Shown here: piece after piece, positions 33,094-43,307 of the stretch
Numbering within the stretch: position 1 is the stretch's first letter
Layout of the letters: each line of letters opens with the position of its first letter
Origin: Notolepis coatsorum
Lineage: Eukaryota; Chordata; Actinopteri; Aulopiformes; Paralepididae
Length of the DNA stretch: 64,000 bases
NCBI GenBank assembly: GCA_963971535.1
Contig: OZ020585.1
Coordinates: forward strand, 154,615,371-154,679,370
Direction: 5' to 3'
The notes under the pieces: generated by a model
Told to the model about the DNA's origin: nothing
Databases searched by the model: none
What the model saw: the letters and a program-made list of their open reading frames with translations, nothing else
Made by a program: the position numbers and the translations under genes

Positions 33094-34496
33094 AAGGACA
33101 TCAGGACCATACCTCGGCCCACGGAACAAAGGGACCAGGCGACGAGGAAGGAGAGCTGGTGTCCGAAACAGATTGTGAGCCAGGCGACACAGAACGAGTC
33201 TGCCCAGCATATTGCTGGCCAATGTACAATTAATAGACAATATAATAATCTGGACGACATCAGAGCAATGATTCAATTCCAAAGAGACGTTAGAGACTGT
33301 AACGTTCTCTGCTTCATCGAGACGTGGTTGACGCCGGACGTCCCAGACCACGCCATTCAACCGGCTGATCACTTCTTCATTCACCGCAAGGATAGAACAG
33401 CAGAATCCGGAAAACAGCGTGGAGGTGAAATAGCCTTCATGTAGAACAACAATTGGAGCGATCCAGGCAATGTGAAGGAGCTTTCGAACCACTGCTCCCC
33501 CAACCTGGAGTATATATCCATCAAGTGTCAGCCTTTCTTTCTCCCGAGAGAGTTAACGTCAATCATCTTGGTCGGAGTGTATATTCCACCACAAGCAAAC
33601 ACAGGTGACGCGCTGACCAAACTCCATGATGAGGTAAATAGAATCCAAGCAGCTAATATTGACGCTGCTATTGTGGTTGTGGGTGATTTCAATAGCGCCA
33701 ACCTGAGAAGAGTATTGCCAGACTTCTACCAGCATGTGACTTGTAACACCAGAGTCTGTAATATTTTAGTCCATTGTTACTCGCAATTTAAGTGTGGTTA
33801 CAAGGCTCATTCTGCCAGCGGTTTTGGCAAATCTGATCATCCCGCCATCTTTCTTTCTCCGGAGTATAAACAAAGTCTCAAACGCGCGCCGGTAGTCTCG
33901 CGAGAGGTGCAGAAATGGTCTGTAGAATCAGAGGGCACACTCCAAGCTGCACTTGAATGTACAGACTGGGGGGTGTTCCGCGATAACACAGATAACATTA
34001 ATGACTACATGGAGACAGTGCTGGAATTTGTTTGTACTTTGGTGGAAGAAACAATTCCCACTACCACAATTAGAGTTTACCCAAACCAAAAGCCCTGGGT
34101 AGACAAATCCGTCCGTGAGGTTCTGAAAGCGCGCACCTCAGCATACAACGCCGGGCTTGTGGCAGGCAACATGAATGACCACAATGTGGCGAGATACAAC
34201 GTCAGGAGAGTAGTAATAGAAGAAAAAAGGCGATACAGGGATAGAATTTTACTCCAATATGAACAGGCTGACTCTAGAGCTATGTGGCAGGGCCTCAGAA
34301 CGATGACAGATTACAAAGGCACCTCCCTCAAGCTGAACAGTGACAGCTCCTTAGCAAATTATCTCAATACCTTCTATGCAAGGTTTGAGGCTGGGAATAA
34401 CAACACCAGCCTACAAGCCACTGCAATGGAGGGGGGGGGGGGCTGCTGATGGAGACTCAGTGTTCAGGGTAACAGAACATGAGGTGAGGAGGACCT
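33094..34496 (+). pseudogene. LINE apurinic endonuclease domain and linker
   Basis: In one frame are NLDDIRAMIQFQRDVRDC, VLCFIETWLTPDVPDH, ILVGVYIPPQAN, VVVGDFNSANL and SGFGKSDHPAIFL. These are the ET, YIPP, GDFN and SDH signatures of APE-type LINE endonucleases. An in-frame TGA lies near 33177 and a TAG at 33442-33444. The linker continues to a poly-G run near 34430 that shifts the frame. HEVRRTF just before the MITE connects in sequence to [14 protein letters not shown] just after it. Confidence 0.8.
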
Positions 34497-34500
34497 TTAA

Positions 34501-34694
34501 CCCTTTCACTGCCACACGACAGCCGGTTAACCCTTTCACTGTGACAATACAGAAGGTTAGCCCTTTACTATCACACAACTGACGGCGATGCTCCATCATT
34601 AGCATCATTAGCTCCGCGGATGCTAATGATGGAGCATCGCCGTCGGTTGTGTGATAGTAAAGGGTTAACCTTCTGTTGTGTGGCAGTGAAAGGG
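34501..34694. mobile_element. piggyBac-type MITE (palindromic, TTAA-flanked)
   Basis: The ends are CCCTTTCACTGCCAC and GTGGCAGTGAAAGGG, with TTAA on both sides (34497-34500 and 34695-34698). Most of the element is an inverted repeat centred near GCTCCGCGG, with GATGCTCCATCATTAGCATC on one arm. The flanking LINE codons read in one frame across a single TTAA, which supports a precise TTAA insertion. Confidence 0.9.
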
Positions 34695-34698
34695 TTAA

Positions 34699-36018
34699 GA
34701 AAGTGAATATCAGGAAGGCAGCAGGACCGGACGGTATCCCCGGCCGCGTCCTAAAAGTCTGTGCCGACCAACTGGCCCCGGTATTCACTGACATTTAACC
34801 TGTCCTTGTAACAGGCTGTCATCCCCACCTGTCTGAAGAAGTCCACTATTATCCCTGTACCCAAAAAATATCCAAGCCTGCTTGCCTCAACGACTACCGC
34901 CCTGTAGCCATGAAGTGCTTTGAGAAGCTAGTAAAGGGCTACATCTGTTCCTCCCTCCCCATCAACCTGGACCCCCTGCAATTTGCATACCGCCCCAACA
35001 GGTCCACGGAGGACGCCATAGCCCATGTGCTGCACACAGCAGCATCACACCTGGACAAGAGGCAGGGGAACTATGTGAGAATGCTGTTCATCGACTACAG
35101 CTCAGCATTCAATACCATAGTCCGCTCCAAACTCATAGCCAAGCTCAGGGACCTCTGCCAGTGGGTCTTGGACTTCCTGACGGGCAGACCCCAGGTGGTG
35201 AGAGCAGGCAACTGCACCTCCTCATCCATCACTCTCAACATAGGGGCCCCCCAGGGCTGTGTTCTGAGTCCCCTCCTCTACTCCCTGTACACACATGACT
35301 GTGTGGCACAGCGGAACAACAACACAATCATCAAATTTGCTGACGACACAGTAATGGTGGGCCTGATCTCTGCAAACGACAAGAGGGCCTAGCTGGAAGA
35401 GGTCAAGGTCCTAGCGGGATGGTGTCAAGAGAACAGCCTCTCCCTGAACGTCAGCAAAACAAAGGAGATGATTGTGGACTTTAGGAGGTCGGGGTCAGGG
35501 ACTACAGCCCCCTCAGCATCGACGGGGCACCGGTTGAGAGAGTGAACAGTTTTAAGTACCTCAGAGTCCACATATCCGAGGACTTGACATGGACCACGCA
35601 CATTGAAAGTGTTGTGAAGAAGGCACGGCAATGCCTCTACTTCCTCAGGCGCCTAAGGAAGTTCCAAGTCAGTCAGAAGATCCTTAAGAACTTCTACTCA
35701 TGTACAATAGAGAGCATCCTGACTGGCAATATCACCTCCTGGTTTGGGAATAGCACCGCACAAGACCGTAGCAGACTACAGAGAATGGCCCGTTCAGCCA
35801 AACGTACAATTGGAGGGGGGCTTCCCACTCCCCAGAACATTTACAACAAGTGGTGCATGGGTAAGGCTAAGATAATTATCAAAGACTCCAGCCACCCAAA
35901 CAACTGCCTCTTTGAACTGTTGCGGTCAGGCAAGCGATACCGGAGTCTCATGGCAAGCACAGAAAGACTCAGAAGAAGCTTCTATCCCCAGGCCATCAGG
36001 ATGCTCAACGAACAATAA
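34699..36018 (+). pseudogene. LINE reverse transcriptase and C-terminus
   Basis: The segment begins [19 protein letters not shown]. It then shows [64 protein letters not shown] and FADDT (near 35344), all RT fingers and palm motifs. Thumb and C-terminus from 35542 are FKYLRVHISEDLTW to RRSFYPQAIRMLNEQ. Defects include a stop at 35390, frame changes near 34880 and 35530, and a missing short block after KLRDL. It belongs to the L2/CR1 group by motif style; the exact clade is not resolved. Confidence 0.85.
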
Positions 36019-36068
36019 AATGTAACGTTAGCGCCCACCACATCAAGTACGTCTACACAACATATAAG

Positions 36069-36989
36069 AGTTGTTTGTAGGTCGGAAATGATGGAATAGA
36101 TTTACCAACAAAAAAGGGGTTTAACCTGCTCATACCTTATTAAAAGCATGGGGCAGGAGCAGCACGGTAAACTTGGTTCTGCATGTATCGTGCTTCCATT
36201 CAAACAGACGGCAACACACGTGACGTCAAGTCTCACTCGCGTGAGACTTCCTCTCTAGATACTCTTCAATACCTGGCCAGGGTACTCCTGGGTCCTAGTG
36301 CCCCCCCATGTTACACTATATGTCATGCACATGTATTTTATATGTTAATAAAATTGCATTTATCTTTAGTCCTAATTCTGTCACTGTTTGATGTCACAAA
36401 GAAGGGTGTATCCGAAAGCTGTCTACAACATTTGTAACGTGATGAAAAAGTAAACAAATAATTAACTGTATTATACATTTGTTAATGATGAATAGGCTTC
36501 ACTTTAGATTAGGGCACACAATAGCATCTGCAAATGATTTATAGATGTTTTATGAATGTCTTAACAAATCATTTGTTGAACATGAAAAATAAATGGAGAT
36601 ACAGTATAGTAGTTTTTTCATATCCATTTTTCAAAGCATCTACAAATGTGTTACTACACATTAAACAACATTATTTAATGATGAACAAATCAAGTACAAA
36701 CAATGTTGATAATGAGTTATAAATATTGTAGAACTAATCTGTAAATGTTATACAAATATAGTTATAAATGACTTAATAATCATTTATGAATGTATATAAA
36801 TGGTTTGTTCATGATTTGTTCATTATCCACTAATGCGTTATAAATACGTTGTAAATGTTATACAAATATAGTTATAAATGATTTAATAATCATTTATGAA
36901 TGTATATAAATGGTTTGTTCATAATTAGGTCATTATCTACAAATACCTTATAAATGTATTATAACAGGGTGTTATTATAAAGTGCTACC
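36069..36989 (+). repeat. Left arm of a long inverted repeat pair
   Basis: This 921-bp segment, from AGTTGTTTGTAGGTCGG to AAGTGCTACC, is present in inverted orientation at 42349-43161. Identity is roughly 95% by eye. The arm is composite: the outer ~430 bp contain AGTCTCACTCGCGTGAGACT and a GTTAATAAAATTGC poly(A)-like motif. The inner part (36497-36989) has CACTTTAGATTAGGG and AACACCCTG/CACTTTATAAT-type ends, like a MITE. The open frames in the two arms are mirror copies, not genes. Confidence 0.88.
36741..36960 (+). repeat. 110-bp tandem duplication in the left arm only
   Basis: GTAAATGTTATACAAATATA starts at 36741 and again at 36851. The right arm has one copy, which accounts for the length difference between the arms (921 versus 813 bp). 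Confidence 0.85.
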
Positions 36990-37865
36990 CGTTGAGGTAA
37001 TAAACTAAGTGGAGCACTTAAATCCTTGGGTCACTTTAACCTACTGTGTAGGTCTTGGCTAGTCCATTAGCTGAGCACCTCAGAAGTTGATATTACAAAA
37101 GATATTGTTGGTACAAAAGATTGTACATTGTTTGTTATTTTATAGTCTATATCTACCAACAATACCTTTGATTGGACAGGAGATAAGCTGTCAACCCGTG
37201 CTCCTACGTAGAGAGTTGAATGACGTTCCACTCTAAAACATGTTTTGAGGTTTCAAGAGTATAAGGTGATTTTTTTAAAGATTAAAGATGTGGTGTAAGC
37301 CAATAGCATAAGGGAGTGGGCGGGACTTGAGTAGAGTTCAGTCTGCAATTGTGTATGCTCACGGCATGTTGTATTGTGATACACCGACGTACAGTAAAAG
37401 CTATAACCAAAGGTACCTACTGTCTGACTGGCTCATTGAGGTATAGGAACACATTACATCACAAAAGATAGAGCTGATAGCGGATCTATTTGAGGCGAAG
37501 GGGCGGCGCAGATAGGGTTGCATCTTCCCGGTCTTCATCACGGGACATCCAACACTCCAGTCATCACTCCGAGACAGCCACTCACAGGGAGACAGGGAGC
37601 CGGGACAGGCGTTAGACAGTTCGCATGATTGTGATGGGCGGACATAGCAATAGATACAAGTGGTAAGCATATATGTGAATAGAATAGATATATGTAGTAA
37701 GCATATTATGTGAATAAAAGAATAGAAGTACTTAACCCAGCAATGAACGTCTGAACTACGCTGACAGACCACGGACAGAAGACGGTAAGAAGCTGATCCA
37801 TGGCCTCGTGGTGCACGTAGAACAGTCACTGCAATCTTGGGCAAGGCCCCGAGACATCCACCACC
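36990..37865. other. Unassigned DNA, partly related to 38310-38660
   Basis: No gene is seen. A segment around 37650-37830 (TGGTAAGCATATATGTGAATA, AGACGGTAAGAAGCTGATCC) is a diverged cousin of 38310-38550 (AGGCGGTATGAAGCTGTTCC). The two flank the LINE 3' end between them, suggesting one older repeat split by that LINE or two copies of it. Confidence 0.45.
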
Positions 37866-37899
37866 TTGGTCAGCACTACGAGACAACGACTCAGAGAGA

Positions 37900-38305
37900 G
37901 AGGGGGGGGGGGGGGGGGGGGTTGGGGGGGGTTAGAGAGTTCCCATGTTTGTAGTGGAGGGTCATCAAGGAGAAGCCGCCTATTCTCAGCCCTTGCCCCA
38001 CAATGGTGGAATGAACTACCCACCCCAGTTAGAACAGCCGAAACGCGCCCAATCTTTCGCCGTCGACTGAAGACGCACTTCAACGATTATCTGAGATAAA
38101 ATAATTAAATTAAAAATATATCTAACCCTAACTAACCTTACTGTCATGCACTTGTCCTAATAAACAAACCTACACTGTAGCACTCAACACTTGATGAACA
38201 TTGTTACTCAGCTGGTAGAGTTGTGCCCTTCCTGATGACTTGTCGTACAGCTTTGGATAAAAGCATCAGCTAAATGACTAAATGTAAATGTAAATGTAAT
38301 GTATG
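37900..38305 (+). mobile_element. LINE 3' end with (AATGTA)n tail
   Basis: A poly-G tract at about 37901-37930 precedes a C-terminal peptide SRLFSALAPQWWNELPTPVR ending LKTHFNDYLR and a stop at about 38096. A ~200-bp 3' UTR ends in GGATAAAAGCATCAGCTAAA and AATGTAAATGTA repeats. This tail is typical of a widespread fish LINE family. The copy is 5' truncated. Confidence 0.75.
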
Positions 38306-38309
38306 TAGT

Positions 38310-38930
38310 GGGCGGAGATGGAGCAATAAATACATGTAGTGAGCATATGCATACATGGTGACAGTGGAATCATAGTATATAAGAAAATTGTGAAATTGCG
38401 TAATAGATAGAACTACTGCAAGCGTATGGATACAGGATGAGATACAAGACAATAGCTCAGGGCCGTATGCCCCGGGGGGCAGGAGAAGCCACTCAGAAGG
38501 TTCAGCACTGCAGGCCAGACAGAAGGCGGTATGAAGCTGTTCCATGGGACCGGTTGAGACATAATAGCATAGCCTTTAGTGTGGCATCGCCTCCATCAAC
38601 AACAATTAGTTCACTCGTTGCTATGGTACGCAGATACGAGACCGGTGCCCAGTAGGCTAGCAGTGCTATAATATAGTTATAACCACTCATGGCATGTCTG
38701 TGATCCAATCACAATGCATGCATCCATTTTACCAGTACTTTTACCTGTAAATATATCGCTCCGCATTGGCTAACAATTAGTTTTGTTTAGTGTTAACTTA
38801 GCAGGATGTGATCATTTCAAGAACTAGCCTATTATTTTGTTGGCAGAGTTGAAATAAATATAAATTTCAATTACTATCGATATACGTCCGAGATATCGTA
38901 ATTGAATGTTCATCATTCATGTCAAAGTGA
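38310..38930. other. Unassigned DNA
   Basis: It contains the second copy of the diverged segment described at 36990-37865; the rest shows nothing recognisable. Open frames here lack domain features. Confidence 0.4.
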
Positions 38931-38979
38931 CTGTGTTTGAAGTGTTTTAGTCAAACTGTTCAAGGCAAGAGTGTAGGTT

Positions 38980-39560
38980 GTACTCTATGCAGTATGGTGC
39001 AGCTGCACGTTGGGCTGATCTCCAGCTGTACTATATACTGTATGGTGCAGCTGCACGTTGGGCTGATCTCCAGCTGTACTATATACTGTATGGTGCAGCC
39101 GCACGTTGGGCTGATCTCCAGCTGTACTATATACTGTATGGTGCAGCCGCACGTTGGGCTGATCTCCAGCTGTACTATATACTGTATGGTGCAGCTGCAC
39201 GTTGGGCTGATCTCCAGCTGTACTATATACTGTATGGTGCAGCCGCACGTTGGGCTGATCTCCAGCTGTACTCTATGCAGTATGGTGCAGCCGCACGTTG
39301 GGCTGATCTCCAGCTGTACTATATACTGTATGATGCAGCCGCACGTTGGGCTGATCTCCAGCTGTACTTTATGCAGTATGGTGCAGCCGCACGTTGGGCT
39401 GATCTCCAGCTGTACTATATACTGTATGGTGCAGCCGCACGTTGGGCTGATCTCCAGCTGTACTTTATGCAGTATGGTGCAGCCGCACGTTGGGCTGATC
39501 TCCAGCTGTACTTTATGCAGTATGGTGCAGCCGCACGTTGTGCTGATCTCCAGCTCTCAG
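38980..39560 (+). repeat. 48-bp minisatellite, 12 copies
   Basis: The unit is about 48 bp and contains GCACGTTGGGCTGATCTCCA flanked by CTGTATGGTGCAGC or CAGTATGGTGCAGC. Twelve copies can be counted. Because 48 is a multiple of three, at least two plus-strand frames and one minus-strand frame stay open across it, giving repeat peptides such as VQPHVGLISSCTIYCM or YGAAARWADLQLYYIL. No start context, splice signal or neighbouring exon supports translation. Confidence 0.93.
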
Positions 39561-39779
39561 CCTGCAGCCTCATGCCTGCTCCCGTACCACAGCCATGGAA
39601 TGTAAGTATTCCCTCTTGTGTGATATTGCTGAATTATTTATAGCGTAATTCCTGAAGTGTTGGCACATTTGGTGTGTTACAATTTTCAAACTGGATAATT
39701 GCTTATTTTGCCATACTGTACATCATCCAAATCGGAAACACTGTATTCACCAAGTAAGCTGCAGACTTTACTATGTGTA

Positions 39780-40350
39780 CTGTATCACACTTCATACATT
39801 TAGCTCTATGCACATTGAACAGTAAGCTGTAGACTATACTGTGTGTACTGTATCACACTTCATACATTCAGTACTTTGTACAACAAACAGTAGACAGTAG
39901 GTAATACGGATCACTCCCCTAGTACTGTGTACACCAAACAATAGACAGTCTCCATACCTCTCCATACATTTAGTAGTACTACTGTATGTGCATACATCAA
40001 ACAACAGTCGACCATACATATCCCTCTTCATATATTGACCATAGGTATCCCTTGCCATACATTTAGTACTATGTATTGTACATCAAACAACAGACAGTTG
40101 ACCATACATATCCCTCTCCATAAATGTAGTACTATGTACATCAAACAAAAGACAGTCGACCATTTGTATCACTTGCCATATATTTAGTACTATGTACATC
40201 AAACAACAGTCGACCATTTGTATAACTTGCCATATATTTAGTACTATGTACAGCAAACAACAGACAGCCAACCACACATATCACTCTCCATATATTTCGT
40301 ACTATGTACATCAAACAGTCGACACGTATCACTCTCCATATATTTAGTAC
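39780..40350. repeat. Degenerate ~64-bp tandem repeat
   Basis: Units contain AGTACTATGTACATCAAACA, ACAGTCGACCAT and ATCACTCTCCATATATTT, repeated about eight to nine times with drift. The minus-strand open frames here are repeat artefacts. Confidence 0.85.
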
Positions 40351-40554
40351 TTTCAGATGTATCATATATGTATGTTTGTTTCAAATGTACATCAATGTTG
40401 GCAGACTGGCATACAGTATATTTGCAGCTATGGGTGAAGTGATGGACATTCTGACAGAATCTTCATCAACCTTACTGAAAAGCCTTCTTCTGTGTGCATT
40501 AAAAAATATATGTATAATAATATATAACAGCTACATTGTAGGGGGGTGCTCTAT
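40351..40554. other. Unassigned A/T-rich DNA
   Basis: Nothing recognisable is seen between the tandem array and the complex block that follows. Confidence 0.5.
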
Positions 40555-40835
40555 CTAAATGCTGATGGGACCAAAGCAGTGGCGACAATCCCATTTGGGC
40601 AGTCTACTGGTGCTCTGCATTAAATGTGTTTCAATCTGCTGGAGATCACATTAGGCAGCTCCCTCTTATCGACTCATCTAAGGAGTAGATGTCCTCATCT
40701 AATTAGGAACCATGGTTTCTTAATAGCCCGATGCTTAGGCTGAGTTATTGCATAAGTGTGCCTATACATGGCTATATTGTCTGCCTCAGTAACAGCCCAC
40801 TGCAAGTCTTCCACTCTAATTGTAGTTTAACACCA
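40555..40835. promoter_or_regulatory. Possible conserved non-coding element 1
   Basis: This is a complex, non-repetitive, gene-free block with clustered homeodomain- and other factor-like cores (CTCATCTAATTAGGAACC, TTCTTAATAGCC, TTATTGCATAAG). Its composition differs from the surrounding transposon debris. Calling it an enhancer is inference from appearance only. Confidence 0.3.
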
Positions 40836-40865
40836 TCTAGTCCTGGATAGTTTCAGAGCTGTGAC

Positions 40866-41020
40866 AATGATCATTTGTATGGTTATCATAATGATAATGA
40901 TGTTAAGGATGTTGGTGATGACAATGATGAAGACAATATTAATGCTGATGATGATGAAGTTTATGATGAAGGTGGTGGTGATAATGACGTTGATGATGAG
41001 GTTGATGGTATTGGTGATCA
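40866..41020. repeat. Imperfect GAT-rich microsatellite
   Basis: Irregular GATGAT and AATGAT trinucleotide runs over about 155 bp. The Asp-rich and Met-rich open frames are artefacts. Confidence 0.85.
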
Positions 41021-41479
41021 ATATCATCGCCTTTGTCGTCATAATTATAAAGATGGACAGATTGACAAAATGTTTTCTCCATCAACAGAAAACAAAGTTC
41101 TGTTTTTCCTCTTTCCTGAAAGTAAATCTTTGCAGGAATCTGTCTAGCGGGTTGTTTCCACACATGAGCAGCATAGCAGCTGTCAGAAAGCACCAGGGTT
41201 TGGTCATTTCCTGGGAGGTTGAGTGAAGATGACAGGAGCAGGGTTTCGCACAGATACGAGACAGGTGCCAAGGTATCTACGGCCAAAGCCTGCTGCCCGG
41301 CCTGTCTCCTTGCCGCTCTGTATGTCACAGGGGCAGGCCTGGTGTCGGGACGAGGGAATGAAAGATGGGCTGTAGGTGTTTCATGCATGTAGATGAAAGG
41401 GGAGGTCTGTCCACTGCCAGCCCAGCTGGTAATGGCAACCTCATACTTTCACACTGCAACACATTAGTACTTCGTCTCC
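41021..41479. other. Unassigned complex DNA
   Basis: No repeat or gene is recognised. The minus-strand open frame across 40939-41388 runs into the GAT repeat and has no domain. Confidence 0.4.
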
Positions 41480-41720
41480 ACTCGGTGAGCTATACACAGA
41501 CGGAATACCAAGCCTTGCATCGTTGGGATGTTTTCTAAAACAGCCTGGCATTCCTCTTTCATTAGTGAGTTCATTTCTCAAACGGCCTAATTAAAGTGCC
41601 ATTGTGCGATTCCTCAAATGTTTTCATTGTCAAGGCCCCCACAAGCTATTTTACCAAGCTGAGCACACAGAGACAACTCTAGGGGGAAACAGCCCTGATC
41701 CTTTGTTGTCCAGGGGTCTT
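41480..41720. promoter_or_regulatory. Possible conserved non-coding element 2
   Basis: A second complex block without repeats or coding signal, containing CTTTCATTAGTGAG, GGCCTAATTAAAGTGCC and CTCAAATGTTTTCATTG. Like the block at 40555, it has homeodomain-type TAATTA cores. Proposed only because it stands out from the repeats around it. Confidence 0.3.
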
Positions 41721-42348
41721 TTTAGCAGGTTGAATGACTCTTGGCAGCTCACTCTGAAGTAGAGGAAAGATGATGGCTGCTAGAGAGTGGAGGCCGCTGT
41801 GCTTCCCCACTACAAGTTCAACACAATCAGTGTGATGTCATGCAGTTTCATGCAGTAAAATAAAAATGATAGACAGAGAAGTAACCAATTACAATTACTC
41901 AAACTACAGCTTTTCTATTTGTTTTTTATTTAAAAAAAAAAAAAGAATGCTTACATAGGATTACATAGGCATTGTAATTGGCATATGCTGTACCAGTGAG
42001 TGATCTATAGTAACTTTTAATACTTTTATAACCCTGTGTTTTTAGGCAATTTCTACCACCCCTTTTCCTTGATGTTACTCCTACTCCTATGAGTACAGTG
42101 TAAATATAGTATTATTTAGAGTAAAATGCAGTCATTTGAGACTTAATTTGGAGCTCACGTAGCTATGATAGCATTGATTAAATAGGGATAATACCTAAAC
42201 CTCTGGCGAATAATGACCTGAAGTACTTTCTAGCATGCTACACTTTTATGTTTAATTGAGTTATCTTCTTGTACATGTATGTATGCATTTCAGTACTCTT
42301 TCCACCTCTCTGGAAAATCTTATTTCACTGCTGTTATCTGATGTGTTT
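41721..42348. other. Unassigned DNA
   Basis: No gene or repeat is recognised apart from a short A-run near 41935. Confidence 0.45.
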
Positions 42349-43161
42349 GGTAGCACTTTATAATAACACCCTGTTATAATACATTTATAAGGTATTTGTA
42401 GATAATGAACTAATCATGAACAAACCATTTATATACATTCATAAATGATTATTAAATCATTTATAACTATATTTGTATAACATTTACAGATTAGTTATAC
42501 ATTATTTATAACTCATTATCAACATTGTTTGTACTTGATTTGTTCATCATTAAATAATGTTGTTTAATGTGTAGTAACACATTTGTAGATGCTTTGAAAA
42601 ATGGATATGAAAAAATTACTATACTGTATCTCCATTTATTTTTCATGTTCAACAAATGATTTGGTAAGACATTCATAAAACATCTATAAATCATTTGCAG
42701 ATGCTATTGTGTGCCCTAATCTAAAGTGAAGCCTATTCATCATTAACAAATGTCTAATACAGTTAATTATTTGTTTACTTTTTCATCACATGTTACAAAT
42801 GTTGTAGACAGCTTTCGGATACACCCTTCTTTGTGACATCAAACAGTGACAGAATTAGGAGTAAAGATAAATGCAATTTTATTAACATATACAATACATG
42901 TGCATGACATATAGTGTAACTTGGGGGGGCACTAGGACCCAGGAGTACCCTGGCCAGGTATTGAAGTGTATCTAGAGAGGAAGTCTCACGCGAGTGAGAC
43001 TTGGCGTCTCGTGTGTTGCCGTCTGTTTGAATGGAAGCACGATACATGCAGAACCAAGTTATCCGTGTTGCTCCTGCCCCACGCTTTTAATAAGGTATGA
43101 GCAGGTTAAACACCTTTTTTGTTGGTAAATCTATTCCATCATTTCCGACCTACAAACAACT
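42349..43161 (-). repeat. Right arm of the long inverted repeat pair
   Basis: Inverted counterpart of 36069-36989, 813 bp, from GGTAGCACTTTATAATAACA to CTACAAACAACT. It abuts, within 12 bp, the remnant 5' LTR of the second BEL/Pao element. The spacer between the two arms is 5.36 kb. Confidence 0.88.
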
Positions 43162-43173
43162 GTACATGTATGC

Positions 43174-43250
43174 AATGTACATAAGACAGTAGTGGTTTAA
43201 TGATACCATACTTATTAATACAGTCAGGGAATTGTACCCCTCAGTTAGAA
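43174..43250 (+). repeat. 5' LTR remnant of BEL/Pao copy 2
   Basis: These 77 bp match the last part of the 3' LTR at 48282-48357 (AATGTACATAAGACAGTAGT onward) and lead directly into the primer site TGGTCCTTCGAGCCGGA at 43253-43269. Confidence 0.85.
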
Positions 43251-43307
43251 TTGGTCCTTCGAGCCGGAGGGTAACTAGCGTAATATTAATATAATATTAA
43301 TATTGAC

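Larger units (their letters stand above)
31559..36068 (+). mobile_element. L2/CR1-type LINE with EN and RT, several insertions
   Basis: Pieces of one LINE ORF lie in order on the plus strand: an N-terminal piece at 31559-31825, endonuclease at 33094-34496 and reverse transcriptase with C-terminus at 34699-36018. The copy is interrupted by a ~1.2-kb LTR-like segment and a TTAA-flanked MITE. Its 3' UTR is cut after about 50 bp by the inverted arm at 36069, so the 3' tail is missing. Confidence 0.8.

Noticed and set aside
36183-36722. Two open frames as small genes
   Set aside because: They reappear in mirror orientation at 42506-43047 as part of the inverted arms and have no domain.
36069-43161. 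Polinton/Maverick with long terminal inverted repeats
   Set aside because: The spacer has none of the expected genes (DNA polymerase B, integrase, ATPase, capsid), so only an inverted repeat pair is reported.
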